This document shows, piece after piece, positions 17,423-26,579 of a stretch of 64,000 nucleotides of DNA. Position numbers and translations under genes: made by a program. Positions within the stretch are counted from its first letter, which is position 1. The number at the start of each line of letters is the position of its first letter. The stretch lies in the NCBI GenBank assembly GCA_964514395.1, contig CAZEQK010000004.1, forward strand, positions 65,636 to 129,635, read 5' to 3'. Under the pieces are notes generated by a model. That model saw only the letters and a list, made by a program, of their open reading frames with translations, did not search any database and was not told the origin of the DNA. The DNA is from CAZEQK01 sp964514395. Its GTDB lineage: Bacteria; Bacillota; Bacilli; Tepidibacillales; Tepidibacillaceae.

Positions 17423-17453
17423 AAAGGACTTAGTACCACTTCAGTCTTTTTTT
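17423..17453 (+). terminator. Intrinsic terminator after the double P-loop ATPase
   Basis: AAAGGACT pairs with AGTCTTTT (one G-T pair) and a run of Ts follows. It lies between convergent genes. Confidence 0.75.
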
Positions 17454-17454
17454 C

Positions 17455-18972
17455 TTATGCATCATCCTCAATTGATAATGATCTTGCACTGCCTTTAGGA
17501 ATTAATAACCAAGCGGTTATTAGTGATAAAAAAGTTAAAATAAATGCTGTTTGTAGTGTATGATGAATAGAATAAGATAAAATTTCAGATAATTGATGTA
17601 AAATTTCCTTTGGGAAAAGTGGTGTATCTTTAGGTTTTATTACACCGTTTACCTCCTTAATTTTATGTAGCAGAGTTTGGTCAAGTTTACCTTGATTTGT
17701 CAAAATAAAACGATTTACCTTTGGAGTCATATTCATTGTTAATATGGAACCAAGGATGGTAACACCAATGGTTGCACCTATGCTTCTTGAGAACATTTGA
17801 GTAGACGTAGCTATCCCTCTTTTTGTATAATTAACCGCACTTTGTACCGCTACTGCAAACGCAGTCATCGCCAATCCAAGTCCACTTCCTAGTATAAACA
17901 TTGAGATGATAACGTACCAATAAGAGGTATTCATCCCGATTTGAGACAATAGAAATCCTGAGATTGTCATCATAGTTACACCAAGTAATATTGGCAATCT
18001 ATAACCATATTTTATCATCAATCGGCTCGATAAAATGGCAAATAGACTCCAGCCGATGACTTGTGGGGTGATACTTAATCCAGCCTTTGTTGCACTAGTT
18101 CCAAGTACACTCTGAACATACAAAGGTATAAATTGAATGGAACCAAACATACCAATTCCCATTAAAAACGCGGTAATATTACTTGAAGCAATGATTTTGA
18201 TTTTAAATAGATCAAAAGGGATAAATGGTTCATTAATTTTTCGTTCTAATATTGTAAAAATAACAAAGATTATGAGCGAGATGATATAGAGTATATAAGT
18301 TCTATAATCTAACCAACCATAGCGATTTACCATCAATGTGCCGTATAATAATAGTACAATTCCAGTGGATAGAAGGATGGCACCTGTATAGTCTATTTTA
18401 CGTTTTTTTGAATCCTTTTGCTTTGGAAGATATATTGAAATTAAAATAATAGTTAAAATACCGAACGGTATATTCAAATAAAAAAGCCAACGCCAACTAA
18501 AATTATCAACAAGAAATCCTCCGATAAAGGGGCCAACGATGGCCGCAATTCCCCAGACGCTAGAAAAAAAACCTTGTACTTTTGCACGTAGCTCTAAAGG
18601 GAATATATCCCCAATGATCGTAAGTGCTAATGGAAGTACACCACCTGCACCTAAACCTTGAATCCCTCTAAAAAAAACTAATTGTACCATTGATTGTGAT
18701 AATCCACTTAACGCTGATCCTAAAATAAAAAGAATGATTGAAATAATAAACATTACTTTTCTCCCGTACATATCTGCAAGCTTCCCATATATAGGTACAG
18801 TAGTAGTATTTGTCAACATAAATGCAGAAAAAACCCAGCTATATAAGGCAAAGCCACCTAAAGCACCAACTATTGTGGGCATAGCAGCATTAATGATGGT
18901 TGCTTCCATAGCTGCTAAAAACATAGAAATCATTAAAGCGAAGGTTATGATTTTTCGTTGAAAGTTATTCAT
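17455..18972 (-). CDS. MFS drug:H+ antiporter, DHA2 (14-helix, EmrB/QacA) family
   Basis: Membrane exporter of 505 residues with about 14 hydrophobic segments. Family motifs are AMEATIINAAMPTI (motif D1, D replaced by E), GKLADMYGRKVMF (motif A) and GAGGVLPLALTIIGDIFP (motif C-like). It most likely expels hydrophobic drugs or metabolites using the proton gradient; the substrate cannot be inferred. A longer reading frame reaches 19023, but MNNFQRK at 18972 gives the normal N-terminus. The GGAGG box is 13 bases upstream, a rather long spacing. No adjacent TetR/MarR regulator is seen. Confidence 0.9.
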   Translation of the reverse strand: MNNFQRKIITFALMISMFLAAMEATIINAAMPTIVGALGGFALYSWVFSAFMLTNTTTVPIYGKLADMYGRKVMFIISIILFILGSALSGLSQSMVQLVFFRGIQGLGAGGVLPLALTIIGDIFPLELRAKVQGFFSSVWGIAAIVGPFIGGFLVDNFSWRWLFYLNIPFGILTIILISIYLPKQKDSKKRKIDYTGAILLSTGIVLLLYGTLMVNRYGWLDYRTYILYIISLIIFVIFTILERKINEPFIPFDLFKIKIIASSNITAFLMGIGMFGSIQFIPLYVQSVLGTSATKAGLSITPQVIGWSLFAILSSRLMIKYGYRLPILLGVTMMTISGFLLSQIGMNTSYWYVIISMFILGSGLGLAMTAFAVAVQSAVNYTKRGIATSTQMFSRSIGATIGVTILGSILTMNMTPKVNRFILTNQGKLDQTLLHKIKEVNGVIKPKDTPLFPKEILHQLSEILSYSIHHTLQTAFILTFLSLITAWLLIPKGSARSLSIEDDA

Positions 18973-19093
18973 ATTAATTATGTATCCTCCTATATATTTG
19001 CAAAGTAAATATATTTTTACCATAAATAACTAATAAATTTATCAGAAATTTAATGTTACAATAAAAAAAGAAAACCTCTAAGGGAGATGAATT

Positions 19094-20077
19094 ATGAAAA
19101 AAGTAAGCATAAAAGTTTTTTCATTAATAACTGCATGCATAATGATATTTTCAAGTGTTCAAATGACCGTAAGTGCCTATCAATTAAAACAAATTAACTT
19201 TAATATAAATGGTAATACGATTAATTACAGTAGCGCAATTATTAATAATGGAAGAACCTATATACCAGTTCGTGATTTTTCTGAATTAATAGGAGCTTCT
19301 GTTTTTTGGGATAGCAATATAAGACAAGTTATCATATCAAAGGATAATATAAATTTTAAATTAAATATTGATGAAAAGAAAGTGAATTATAATCAAGAAG
19401 TATTATTTATGGATGAACCGGCGATGATTTATCATAATAAAACATATGCTCCAGTTAGATTTGTATCTGAGGCATTACATTATTATGTCCAATGGAATGG
19501 TCAGTTAGATACGATTAATTTATATGAAAAGGCAAGCTATATTGTACAAAAAGACGATACTTTAGCTAAAATCAGTGAAAAATTCGGAATAAGCATTGAT
19601 CAACTGAAGGTCTGGAATAATCTAGTAAGTGATGAGATAAGGATTAATACTAAACTATATTTAGAGCCTACCGTTTTTCATTCAGTGACAAATGGTGAAG
19701 CAAAACCAGTGATTAGCTACACCCAAGATGACTTGGATATGCTTGCAAGAATAGTGTTTGCTGAGGCTCAAGATGAACCATATGATGGATTAGTAGCTGT
19801 TGCAGCTGTGGTTATTAATAGGGTAAAGGATATTAGTTTTCCTAATACTATTCACGATGTAATATTTGAACCCTATCAATTTACACCAGCAATGACAGGT
19901 CGAATTAATCAAGTAATTCCTGATCAAGCAGCGTATAAAGCGGCTAAGGAAGCTTTATATGGGTCTGATCCTGTGAAAGATGCTTTATTTTTCTTTAATC
20001 CAAATAAATCAAATAGCACATTTTTTTCAACAAAAAAATTTATTATCAAAATAGGTAATCATAGCTTTTATCGATAA
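19094..20077 (+). CDS. Secreted SleB-like cell wall hydrolase with copper-amine-oxidase-N and LysM domains
   Basis: Exported peptidoglycan hydrolase, 327 residues. A signal peptide (cleavage near TVSAYQ) is followed by a copper-amine-oxidase-like N domain (NGRTYIPVRDFSELIG ... YAPVRFVSEAL), a LysM domain (YIVQKDDTLAKISEKFG to LYLEP, about 152-200), and the Hydrolase_2/SleB catalytic domain from about residue 210. The catalytic Glu is in ARIVFAEAQDEPYDG, followed by AVAAVVINRV. SleB/CwlJ-type enzymes act on spore cortex, which supports a spore former, though vegetative autolysins of this type exist. Single gene between an upstream divergent exporter and a strong terminator. Confidence 0.88.
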   Translation: MKKVSIKVFSLITACIMIFSSVQMTVSAYQLKQINFNINGNTINYSSAIINNGRTYIPVRDFSELIGASVFWDSNIRQVIISKDNINFKLNIDEKKVNYNQEVLFMDEPAMIYHNKTYAPVRFVSEALHYYVQWNGQLDTINLYEKASYIVQKDDTLAKISEKFGISIDQLKVWNNLVSDEIRINTKLYLEPTVFHSVTNGEAKPVISYTQDDLDMLARIVFAEAQDEPYDGLVAVAAVVINRVKDISFPNTIHDVIFEPYQFTPAMTGRINQVIPDQAAYKAAKEALYGSDPVKDALFFFNPNKSNSTFFSTKKFIIKIGNHSFYR

Positions 20078-20120
20078 ATAGTATTCATTTACATAGTGAA
20101 TGAGCTGATGATTGTTAGTT

Positions 20121-20160
20121 AAAAAAGCTGTTGACAGTATATTGTCAACAGCTTTTTTAT
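20121..20160 (+). terminator. Intrinsic terminator after the SleB-like gene
   Basis: Perfect 16-base stem AAAAAAGCTGTTGACA / TGTCAACAGCTTTTTT with a 6-base loop; the closing Ts serve as the U tract. Confidence 0.93.
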
Positions 20161-20256
20161 ATCATATTAAATTTACAATTCAGTTCAGAGAATGGATAAT
20201 TTATGCTCACTAGGAAATTATAGTAGTTAGAAAAATGGTTAAAGGATGAGGTAGAT

Positions 20257-21129
20257 ATGCAAAAGAACAGAAAAATAATTGTTTTTTCTCAAATATTGAT
20301 TATGAGCGTATTATTAGCTAGCTTTGGTTGCAGCTCCAATCAAGTCAGAATAACATCTCCAGAAGAAATACACAAACGCATCTTAAATAATATGGTAGTC
20401 CAAAAGAACTATGCTTTTAATGGTAATCTCTCGGTTCATTTAAAAGAAAATAATATTCAGGATGTAGTCAATTTTAGTGGTTACATCAATAATAAAAATA
20501 GAGTATATATGAAGCTTAATATTTCAAGTATAGAAAATTTACCAGAAGAAAAGATGGAAGTCATAAAATTACCTAATACCATAAAAGTAAAATATAATAC
20601 GAAGCAAAAGTGGGAAGTCATATCTCAGAATGACCTCCAATTATTTCATGAATTTAATAATTGGAACCCAGAATATAATTTGAAGCTCATAAAGGATTAT
20701 GCATCAAATATAGATAAAATAAAATCAAAGAATGGATTAGAAGGGTTATTAATTAAAATAGATGCAAATAAAATGAAAGCTATTATAGAAGAGCAAATGC
20801 ACGGAATTAAGAGTGGTGGATTAACAGAGAAAGATCTAAAAGACATGAAAACCAAGCTTGAACTTACTGATGTGGAAATAAGAAGCATGCAGAAAGACTT
20901 GGAAGATCAAATGAAAATAACAAAGCAACAAACGGATGAAATCATACGCTCCATGGATATAAATACAAGCTATAAGATTTATTATCGCCCCACTGATTAT
21001 CTTATAAAGGAAATGGTTCAAATCACTAAAACTGACTATACTTTAATGGGTGAGAATATCAGCGAAGCAACCAATCTAACGATAAGGTTTTCTGATTATG
21101 GTAAAGTAAATAATATACCTACATCCTGA
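20257..21129 (+). CDS. Putative lipoprotein of unknown function
   Basis: A 290-residue exported protein with a lipoprotein signal (basic MQKNRK, hydrophobic core, lipobox ASFGC) and cleavage before Cys 25. The mature part alternates beta-rich segments (YAFNGNLSVHLKE, NRVYMKLNISS, TIKVKYNTKQKWEVIS) with a charged helical section of about 60 residues (KMKAIIEEQMHGI to TDEIIRSMD). It ends with YKIYYRPTDYLIKEMVQIT, a layout like outer-leaflet lipid-carrier-type lipoproteins (LppX/LolA-like fold) in Firmicutes. That fold suggestion is weak. No catalytic motif. AAAGGATGAGG precedes the ATG. Confidence 0.65.
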   Translation: MQKNRKIIVFSQILIMSVLLASFGCSSNQVRITSPEEIHKRILNNMVVQKNYAFNGNLSVHLKENNIQDVVNFSGYINNKNRVYMKLNISSIENLPEEKMEVIKLPNTIKVKYNTKQKWEVISQNDLQLFHEFNNWNPEYNLKLIKDYASNIDKIKSKNGLEGLLIKIDANKMKAIIEEQMHGIKSGGLTEKDLKDMKTKLELTDVEIRSMQKDLEDQMKITKQQTDEIIRSMDINTSYKIYYRPTDYLIKEMVQITKTDYTLMGENISEATNLTIRFSDYGKVNNIPTS

Positions 21130-21273
21130 TGTAAAAACTAATAGTTACAAAAATGGTACTATAGGATTATTTTGTTGATATTAGACAAGTTTTCATCTTT
21201 TTCTGTAACGAATAGAGAGGCCTTGTGTTATAATAATAAAAAGAAATGGTACGGTAGGAAGGGATTGAGTTGG

Positions 21274-21912
21274 TTGAATAGAACTTATAGAAGACTTTCT
21301 ATTTTTGTTACTTTCATTCTACTAATACTAAGTTTTAATCTAAATGTTAAAGCGATTTCACAAGAAAAGTCATCTATTGAAGATTCTTATCATTTCTTTA
21401 CTGATGAGGAAAAGAGTGCTATGGATGATGAGATAAACCAATTACCCGAAATTTACAAAATCATTATTCTCCCTACAGTTCATAGTTCGATAGAAAATAT
21501 TGGGAAAACCTATTTTAAACATAATAATTTATCACAAGATACAATACTTATTCTAGTAGTAACAGATGATAAAAAAATATTTGCAACGACTGGTGAAGCA
21601 TTACAGAAAAAAGGATTAGACGATGCTTTCTTTCAACAGGCAATCAATAATTACTTTGTCCCAAGTGCAAAAACAAAGCATATTTACGAAGCATTAATCG
21701 ATTTAATACAGGGAATTAGTAAAGATATACCAAAATACATAGTAAATGAAAAAAATCCCCCTAAAATACAAATACCGTCTGAACAAGCTGTTAGTACACC
21801 TAAAAATGATGAAGCTAATCATCCTTCGAAATTATTATATATAATAGTTACTGGGGTTGCAGTGCTAGTGACAGGCTTTATTTTTTCAAAAGGCATCTAC
21901 ATAAAAAAATAA
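21274..21912 (+). CDS. TPM-domain membrane-anchored protein
   Basis: A 212-residue exported protein. The signal/anchor (NRTYRRLSIFVTFILLILSF) is followed by a TPM domain (about 45-165: ...DDEINQLPEIYKIIILPTVHSS...DTILILVVTDDKKIFATTG). A Lys-rich proline linker and a C-terminal membrane helix (LLYIIVTGVAVLVTGFIF) come last. TPM domains occur in YgcG and in photosystem repair factors, but bacterial functions are unclear. No ATG exists near the signal peptide; TTG at 21274 lies about 10 bases after GGAAGGGA and gives a clean signal sequence. A TTG at 21172 would add 34 hydrophilic residues and has no ribosome binding site. It sits close behind the lipoprotein gene and may be cotranscribed. Confidence 0.7.
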   Translation: MNRTYRRLSIFVTFILLILSFNLNVKAISQEKSSIEDSYHFFTDEEKSAMDDEINQLPEIYKIIILPTVHSSIENIGKTYFKHNNLSQDTILILVVTDDKKIFATTGEALQKKGLDDAFFQQAINNYFVPSAKTKHIYEALIDLIQGISKDIPKYIVNEKNPPKIQIPSEQAVSTPKNDEANHPSKLLYIIVTGVAVLVTGFIFSKGIYIKK

Positions 21913-21938
21913 GTCCATTCATTGGACTTATTTTTTTA
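21911..21938. terminator. Bidirectional terminator between convergent genes
   Basis: AAGTCCA / TGGACTT stem with a 5-base loop. T tracts flank it on both strands (TATTTTTTT forward; ATTTTTTTA on reverse), so it serves both the TPM gene and the DUF3907 gene. Confidence 0.85.
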
Positions 21939-22439
21939 TATCATTTTTCCCTCTAATCTTTTTTTAGTCACATAATCAGTTTCATAATAGCTTAGTTCTT
22001 CTCGCAAAATTTCGAAGTTTTTTGAAATTGAAATGATTAACTCCCTTATAGACGGGTGCGGTTCAAAGGAAAATTTTATAGCATCCTTTCCAGTATATGA
22101 ATTTCTCCCATCTTCTTCATAAACTTCGTGATCTGGGTAAAAGAATTTATTAACGCAGAGATGAACCGTCTCATAAAGCACCTGCTCCGCAAAATCCTTA
22201 TTAAATTGATTACTTCTATTTACAACTCCTAATTTTTTTAAAGTGTTTTCGCAGTTTACTAACAAATGACGTATATCGGTAAGAAAAAATTTTGTTTTTT
22301 GTTGTTTGACTTCATCGCTACTCTCTGCTAATAATTGGGGAAGTGAATAGTGATTAAGAAAACCTTCTAATGGAGTTTGGATTTCTTTTATGTGACTCGT
22401 TGATAATTGAATGAGCTCTTTAATTTGATTATCAGGCAT
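21936..22439 (-). CDS. DUF3907 (YpuI-like) protein
   Basis: A 167-residue soluble, mostly helical protein. The segment CVNKFFYPDHEVYEEDGRNSYTGKDAIKF, split here as CVNKFFYPDHEV and EEDGRNSYTGKDAIKF, together with the C-terminal LREELSYYETDY, matches my recollection of B. subtilis YpuI and the DUF3907 family found in Bacillales. Function is unknown. ATG at 22439 follows a GGAGGTATTTT box. Convergent to the TPM gene with a shared terminator and divergent from the rhomboid gene. Confidence 0.7.
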   Translation of the reverse strand: MPDNQIKELIQLSTSHIKEIQTPLEGFLNHYSLPQLLAESSDEVKQQKTKFFLTDIRHLLVNCENTLKKLGVVNRSNQFNKDFAEQVLYETVHLCVNKFFYPDHEVYEEDGRNSYTGKDAIKFSFEPHPSIRELIISISKNFEILREELSYYETDYVTKKRLEGKMI

Positions 22440-22629
22440 AAAATACCTCCTTTAATACTATAATGGTGATTATATAGTATAATCTTTTCATTGACACTAT
22501 TAGTTTTTTATATTGTAGCAAAATTATTAATGAAATACCATTTAATTAATGTCAATATTAAATTATATTTGTTAGAATGATTACATAATAGGAACTACAA
22601 ATTTTTATGATTGAAGGGAGCATATACTT

Positions 22630-24201
22630 TTGCTGTCATTAAATAATTATATATGGTCTGTTGCAAATAAATTAGTTAAAAATTATGGTTATTCTGCCCT
22701 AAATTTAGATGACGCTTCTAAGGAGGCATCAAGTATTAGCTTAATTAAAAATTTGAATGGCAAATATTTTGCTATTCGTTTAGTACCTATACAACAATAT
22801 GTATGGCCAAACCATTTAATAAATGACTTAAGTAACCTACAAAAAATTGATTATAAAGTAGCTAACAAGCCTGGGTTTTTTAATCGTAAAATGAATTTTT
22901 TTAATTTATATATATTTCAAAGTACTCCATCTAAGGAGATTGAAAATATCATTTTTCAAAGTCCTAGGTTATCGAACAAAAAAATTGATTTTTTGGTTGG
23001 ATTTATTGATTTAGAAGCAGAGAAAATTAATTTTCCAGAAGATTTTTATCGAATTTTTGCTATAAAAGATGAGCCTTTTGAATATTTTTTGAAAAATCCT
23101 ATGGAGGAAGATTTCCTTGACGTGGCTCAAGAGATAGAGTTTATTGAAGCGGAAAGAACGAGACAAATGAAAGCCATATATCTATTTGGAAAACCAATAA
23201 TTACGTATTCCTTAATCATCATAAACGCTATTATTTTCTTATTAATGACGCTTAATGGTGGAAGTACTAGTATAAAGACTTTATTGGAATTTGGAGCAAT
23301 TGAACCCTATTTAATTACTCAGGGACAATATTGGAGACTACTAACACCTATCTTTCTGCATATTGGTTTTATTCATTTTGCTCTAAATAATCTTGCCATC
23401 TATTATATAGGTAGATTAACGGAAAAAATCTATGGTTCATCAAGGTTTCTAGTCATTTATTTACTTGCAGGTATTATCGGTAATATAAGTAGCTTTCTAT
23501 TTTTACCTACAGTAATTGGTGCAGGAGCATCGGGAGCTATTTTTGGTTTACTAGGTGCTTTATTATATTTTGGCTATGTCCATCCCACACTCTTTATTAG
23601 AACCATAGGTAAAGACATCGTGTTTATCATAGGAATAAATGTATTATTTGGTCTGTCTGTACCAAGTGTAAATATGTATGCCCACATGGGTGGATTAATA
23701 GGCGGATTTCTTGCTTCGGCAATTGTCTATTTACCAAAACAGAAAGAAAAAAAGCCGTTTATAAGAATAATAGCGATATTATTAATAGTGGTTATTAGTG
23801 CAAGTACCTGGTGGGGAATAAACGGACGAGAGGTAAAAGGAAGTCCGGATATTTACTTGGTTGGTCAATCTGCAAAGGTTAATAATCACATTGAGGAAGC
23901 AAATAACATCTTTGCACATTTAGTAAAATATTATCCAATGGAGCCTCTATTTCACTATCAATATGCAGAAACATTGTTTATAAAAGGGCTAATAAAAAAT
24001 GCTGAAGAGCAGTATCAAATCGCCCTGAAAATAGAGCCTAAATTTACAGATGCCCATTACAAGTTAGCTTTAATCTATTATTTCAATATGGAGTATCAGA
24101 AGGCTAAAAACGAACTTCATATTGCCTTACAACTTTCTCCTGATTTTAAAAAGGCAGAAGAACTGTTAAAAGAAATTAATAATGCTAATACTAATAATTA
24201 A
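22630..24201 (+). CDS. gluP: Rhomboid intramembrane serine protease with C-terminal TPR (GluP-type)
   Basis: Intramembrane protease that cuts membrane helices, 523 residues. A cytoplasmic N-domain of about 185 residues is followed by the rhomboid core of roughly 6-7 helices. The catalytic pair is complete: S301 in GAGASGAIFG and H352 in NMYAHMGG; H249/N253 (HFALNN) give the oxyanion-side motif. Two to three TPR units follow (about 425-520). This N-domain/rhomboid/TPR architecture is that of B. subtilis GluP (YqgP), which degrades MgtE with FtsH and influences cell division and glucose export. Start is TTG at 22630, about 10 bases after GAAGGGAG. Confidence 0.9.
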   Translation: MLSLNNYIWSVANKLVKNYGYSALNLDDASKEASSISLIKNLNGKYFAIRLVPIQQYVWPNHLINDLSNLQKIDYKVANKPGFFNRKMNFFNLYIFQSTPSKEIENIIFQSPRLSNKKIDFLVGFIDLEAEKINFPEDFYRIFAIKDEPFEYFLKNPMEEDFLDVAQEIEFIEAERTRQMKAIYLFGKPIITYSLIIINAIIFLLMTLNGGSTSIKTLLEFGAIEPYLITQGQYWRLLTPIFLHIGFIHFALNNLAIYYIGRLTEKIYGSSRFLVIYLLAGIIGNISSFLFLPTVIGAGASGAIFGLLGALLYFGYVHPTLFIRTIGKDIVFIIGINVLFGLSVPSVNMYAHMGGLIGGFLASAIVYLPKQKEKKPFIRIIAILLIVVISASTWWGINGREVKGSPDIYLVGQSAKVNNHIEEANNIFAHLVKYYPMEPLFHYQYAETLFIKGLIKNAEEQYQIALKIEPKFTDAHYKLALIYYFNMEYQKAKNELHIALQLSPDFKKAEELLKEINNANTNN

Positions 24202-24209
24202 ACTATTTT

Positions 24210-24293
24210 AGACGAAAGCAAACCACCGCTAAACTTCAAAATTAAGTTCAACTAACATTTAGATAGTTTATCTGAATGAAGTTTAGCTACATA
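24210..24293 (+). repeat. Dispersed hairpin repeat, copy A (shortened)
   Basis: Contains ACCACCGCTAA, then AAGTTCAACTAACATTTAGAT, and after a 5-base loop ATCTGAATGAAGTTTAG. The AGAT/ATCT arms form a hairpin with the neighbouring ATTTA and GAATG. The same blocks recur at about 45.2, 53.1, 60.6-60.8 and 63.8-64.0 kb. This copy lacks the AAGCGGCGCTAAGCTCCTGG block. Confidence 0.75.
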
Positions 24294-24302
24294 TAGATAG
24301 GA

Positions 24303-25226
24303 ATGATGAAAATGAAGGATCTATTAACGGAATTAATTAGAAAAAATAGAATATGGACAAATAGAGGAAAAGTAGCGAGTTATATTCCTGAATTAGCAAA
24401 TGCAGATCCTACCATACTAGGAATTAGTATTGTTAGTTTAGATAAAGAAATATATAGCGCTGGTGATTATCACTATAGATTTACACTTCAAAGTATAACG
24501 AAGGTTATCACATTAATGATTGCTTTAATGGAAAAGGGTGCAGATAAGGTATTTCAATACGTTGGAATGGAGCCAACAGGAGACCCATTTAATTCGATTG
24601 TAAGATTAGAAACAATAAAGCCATCTAAGCCACTTAATCCTATGATTAATGCTGGAGCAATCGTCACTTCTTCACTTATAACAGGTTCTGTTGAAGAAAG
24701 AGTTAATAAAATCATTTCTCTTATTAGGAAAATGGCAGGTAATGAAGACATACATTATAATCAAAAAATCTATCAATCCGAAAATGAAACAGGGGATTTG
24801 AACAGGTCATTAGCTTTTTTTATGAGAAATTATGACGTTATACAGGGAAATGTTGAAGAACATTTGGAAGTATATTTTAAGCAAAGTTCCATAGAAGTGA
24901 CTACAATTGATGTAGCTAAAATTGCAGCAGTATTGGCAAACGATGGTAAAGATATTTTTACAGAAGAACAATTAATACCTAGAAATATTGTGCGAATAGC
25001 AAAAACATTTATGGTGACATGTGGGATGTATAATGCTTCGGGAGAATTTGCTATTAATGTTGGTATTCCTGCAAAAAGTGGGGTAGGTGGTGGCATACTA
25101 GCAGTTGTTCCTAATCAATATGGAATCGGAGTGGTGGGTCCTTCTTTAGATGATAAGGGGAATAGTATTGGTGGTATAAAAGTATTAAATCAATTATCGA
25201 AAGAATTAAAACTAAGTATTTTTTAA
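24303..25226 (+). CDS. glsA: Glutaminase
   Basis: Hydrolyses L-glutamine to glutamate and ammonia; soluble serine-dependent enzyme with a beta-lactamase-like fold. The 307-residue length is typical. The catalytic SxxK is S64-I-T-K67 in FTLQSITK. Further family blocks are NPMINAGAI, the N-E-x-T region (SENETGDLNR) and AKSGVGGGI. Two closely spaced ATGs (24303, 24306) follow GATAGGA, and a third in-frame ATG is at 24312. No glutamine transporter is adjacent, unlike the common GlsA-GlnT pairing. Repeat copy A lies just upstream, so promoter elements may fall inside it. Confidence 0.95.
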   Translation: MMKMKDLLTELIRKNRIWTNRGKVASYIPELANADPTILGISIVSLDKEIYSAGDYHYRFTLQSITKVITLMIALMEKGADKVFQYVGMEPTGDPFNSIVRLETIKPSKPLNPMINAGAIVTSSLITGSVEERVNKIISLIRKMAGNEDIHYNQKIYQSENETGDLNRSLAFFMRNYDVIQGNVEEHLEVYFKQSSIEVTTIDVAKIAAVLANDGKDIFTEEQLIPRNIVRIAKTFMVTCGMYNASGEFAINVGIPAKSGVGGGILAVVPNQYGIGVVGPSLDDKGNSIGGIKVLNQLSKELKLSIF

Positions 25227-25251
25227 GAATATCGAAATAGATTGAAACGTA

Positions 25252-25956
25252 TTATTTACTTTGAATATAGATGATAAAAAGGAAACCAAGACTTGACATT
25301 AAAACATCTAAGATGAACTTAGTCATGAAGTATTTTATTGACATCCATAGGTGCCATTTTTTTGCATAAAGGATATATTCGGCTAAGCCGATTGATAAGA
25401 TAAATAGGGTAATGAAAGCAGAATAGATGTAGGCAAAATATAGAATGAAGAATGATAATATTCTTGTAATATTTCCTATACTTCTTTCATTTCCTACAAA
25501 AAAACTTTTATTATTACTTGAAAAATATATATTCAGTATGTATTGAACAAATATAGTAGAAAAGGATGAGATAAACACAAACGATATTAAAAATGTGACT
25601 TCATTCTTACTAAAAGGTAATATGGTATTTATTGGTGTTACTAGCTGTGAAATGATAAAGATGATAAAAATGTGTACGGTTTGATCTACTAAAAAATAAA
25701 AAAAAGCAAAACTTGCGTTTTTGATATAAAGCTTTGATTTAAAATAATCGATGATAAAATGTAATAAACCATTAATACCTGCCATTAAAACAAGATCTAT
25801 TCCAAAGGGTATAGAGAAAATTATTGTGCTTAATGTAACAATAATGGTATGGAAGATGATCCATAAATCATCATTATTTTTTTTTTCAGCAATTTTATCG
25901 GTCTGAAAAGTAAAATCGCCTAGTAAATGTCCTAATAATAAATAATAGAAGGTCAT
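25252..25956 (-). CDS. DUF3307 integral membrane protein
   Basis: A 234-residue protein with about six membrane segments. The N-terminal block YYLLLGHLLGDFTFQTDKIAEKK, here seen as LGHLLGDFTFQTDKIAEKK with conserved H, D and Q, and the later GLLHFIIDYFKSK with H and D are the hallmark of DUF3307. That family is often next to putative regulators of conjugation or phage, but its function is unknown. The frame starts at 25962, but the ATG at 25956 is 8 bases from GAGG and gives MTFYYLLLGH. No operon partner on this strand. Confidence 0.75.
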   Translation of the reverse strand: MTFYYLLLGHLLGDFTFQTDKIAEKKNNDDLWIIFHTIIVTLSTIIFSIPFGIDLVLMAGINGLLHFIIDYFKSKLYIKNASFAFFYFLVDQTVHIFIIFIISQLVTPINTILPFSKNEVTFLISFVFISSFSTIFVQYILNIYFSSNNKSFFVGNERSIGNITRILSFFILYFAYIYSAFITLFILSIGLAEYILYAKKWHLWMSIKYFMTKFILDVLMSSLGFLFIIYIQSK

Positions 25957-26038
25957 GATCATTACCTCATCATCTTATAAGCTCTCTAATAAAGCCTGTA
26001 TTTTAACTTTAAACGGGAGTTACATCGAATTTAATAAA

Positions 26039-26070
26039 TAAGCCCTCTTTTGTAGAGGGCTTATCATTTT
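26039..26070 (-). terminator. Terminator after the c-di-GMP-controlled gene
   Basis: TAAGCCCTC / GAGGGCTTA stem with a 7-base loop. On the minus strand it is followed by TTATTTATT, closing the small secreted-protein gene. The forward side also has Ts. Confidence 0.75.
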
Positions 26071-26077
26071 TTTATCA

Positions 26078-26476
26078 CTACCAACGGAATGCATATCGTG
26101 AAAAATGACTAGCTAAAATTAGTTGTTTTTTAATATGAACATGAATGTTCTTACCTAAAGCTCTATCATATAGTAGACCATCATATTCATGAACCCAAAT
26201 GTGAACTTTTTTGTTAAAAACAGGGGTCGATGGTGTGAATTCTATGTAGCCTTTACCATTTTCTGCGTATATTTGAACATCGAAGGTTGCTGGTAGTAAT
26301 TCTTGATCCAAGAAATTTTTCTTAAATTGGATATTTACAAAACCTACATGAAAGTTTCCTCCAGCTGATGTTACTGTAAATGTATCCTTATAGACAACTG
26401 GTGCTTCTGCAGCAAAAACTGGTAAACTAGTTAAGATAAGTGCAACAATCATTAATAATAATACTCTTTTCTTCAT
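26078..26476 (-). CDS. Small secreted protein under c-di-GMP riboswitch control
   Basis: A 132-residue exported protein of unknown family. A Sec signal (MKKRVLLLMIVALILTSL, cleavage at VFAAEA) is followed by about 108 residues of beta-rich sequence (VYKDTFTVTSAGGNFHVGFVNIQF ... FDVQIYAENGKGYIEFTPS shown in part) ending in SRYAFRW. There are no cysteines, no sortase motif and no membrane helix, so a released or wall-associated beta-sandwich is plausible. ATG 26476 lies 7 bases after GGAGGTG; an upstream in-frame ATG (26497) precedes the ribosome binding site and is rejected. Its leader carries a c-di-GMP-I aptamer and a terminator-like hairpin, linking it to biofilm or adhesion control. Confidence 0.75.
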   Translation of the reverse strand: MKKRVLLLMIVALILTSLPVFAAEAPVVYKDTFTVTSAGGNFHVGFVNIQFKKNFLDQELLPATFDVQIYAENGKGYIEFTPSTPVFNKKVHIWVHEYDGLLYDRALGKNIHVHIKKQLILASHFSRYAFRW

Positions 26477-26505
26477 TTTCTCACCTCCAATCTTCATATT
26501 TTAAA

Positions 26506-26546
26506 ATATTTAAAAATAAAATAGACACCATTTTAAAATAGGTGCC
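26506..26546 (-). terminator. Expression-platform hairpin of the c-di-GMP riboswitch
   Basis: On the minus strand GGCACC pairs with GGTGTC, continuing into ATTTT/AAAAT, with TATTTTATTTTTA after it. It lies between aptamer and gene, so ligand binding could switch termination. Which state is ON cannot be read by eye. Confidence 0.65.
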
Positions 26547-26579
26547 ATTAGAAATAAATCACGTTGTCAAAATTATCGT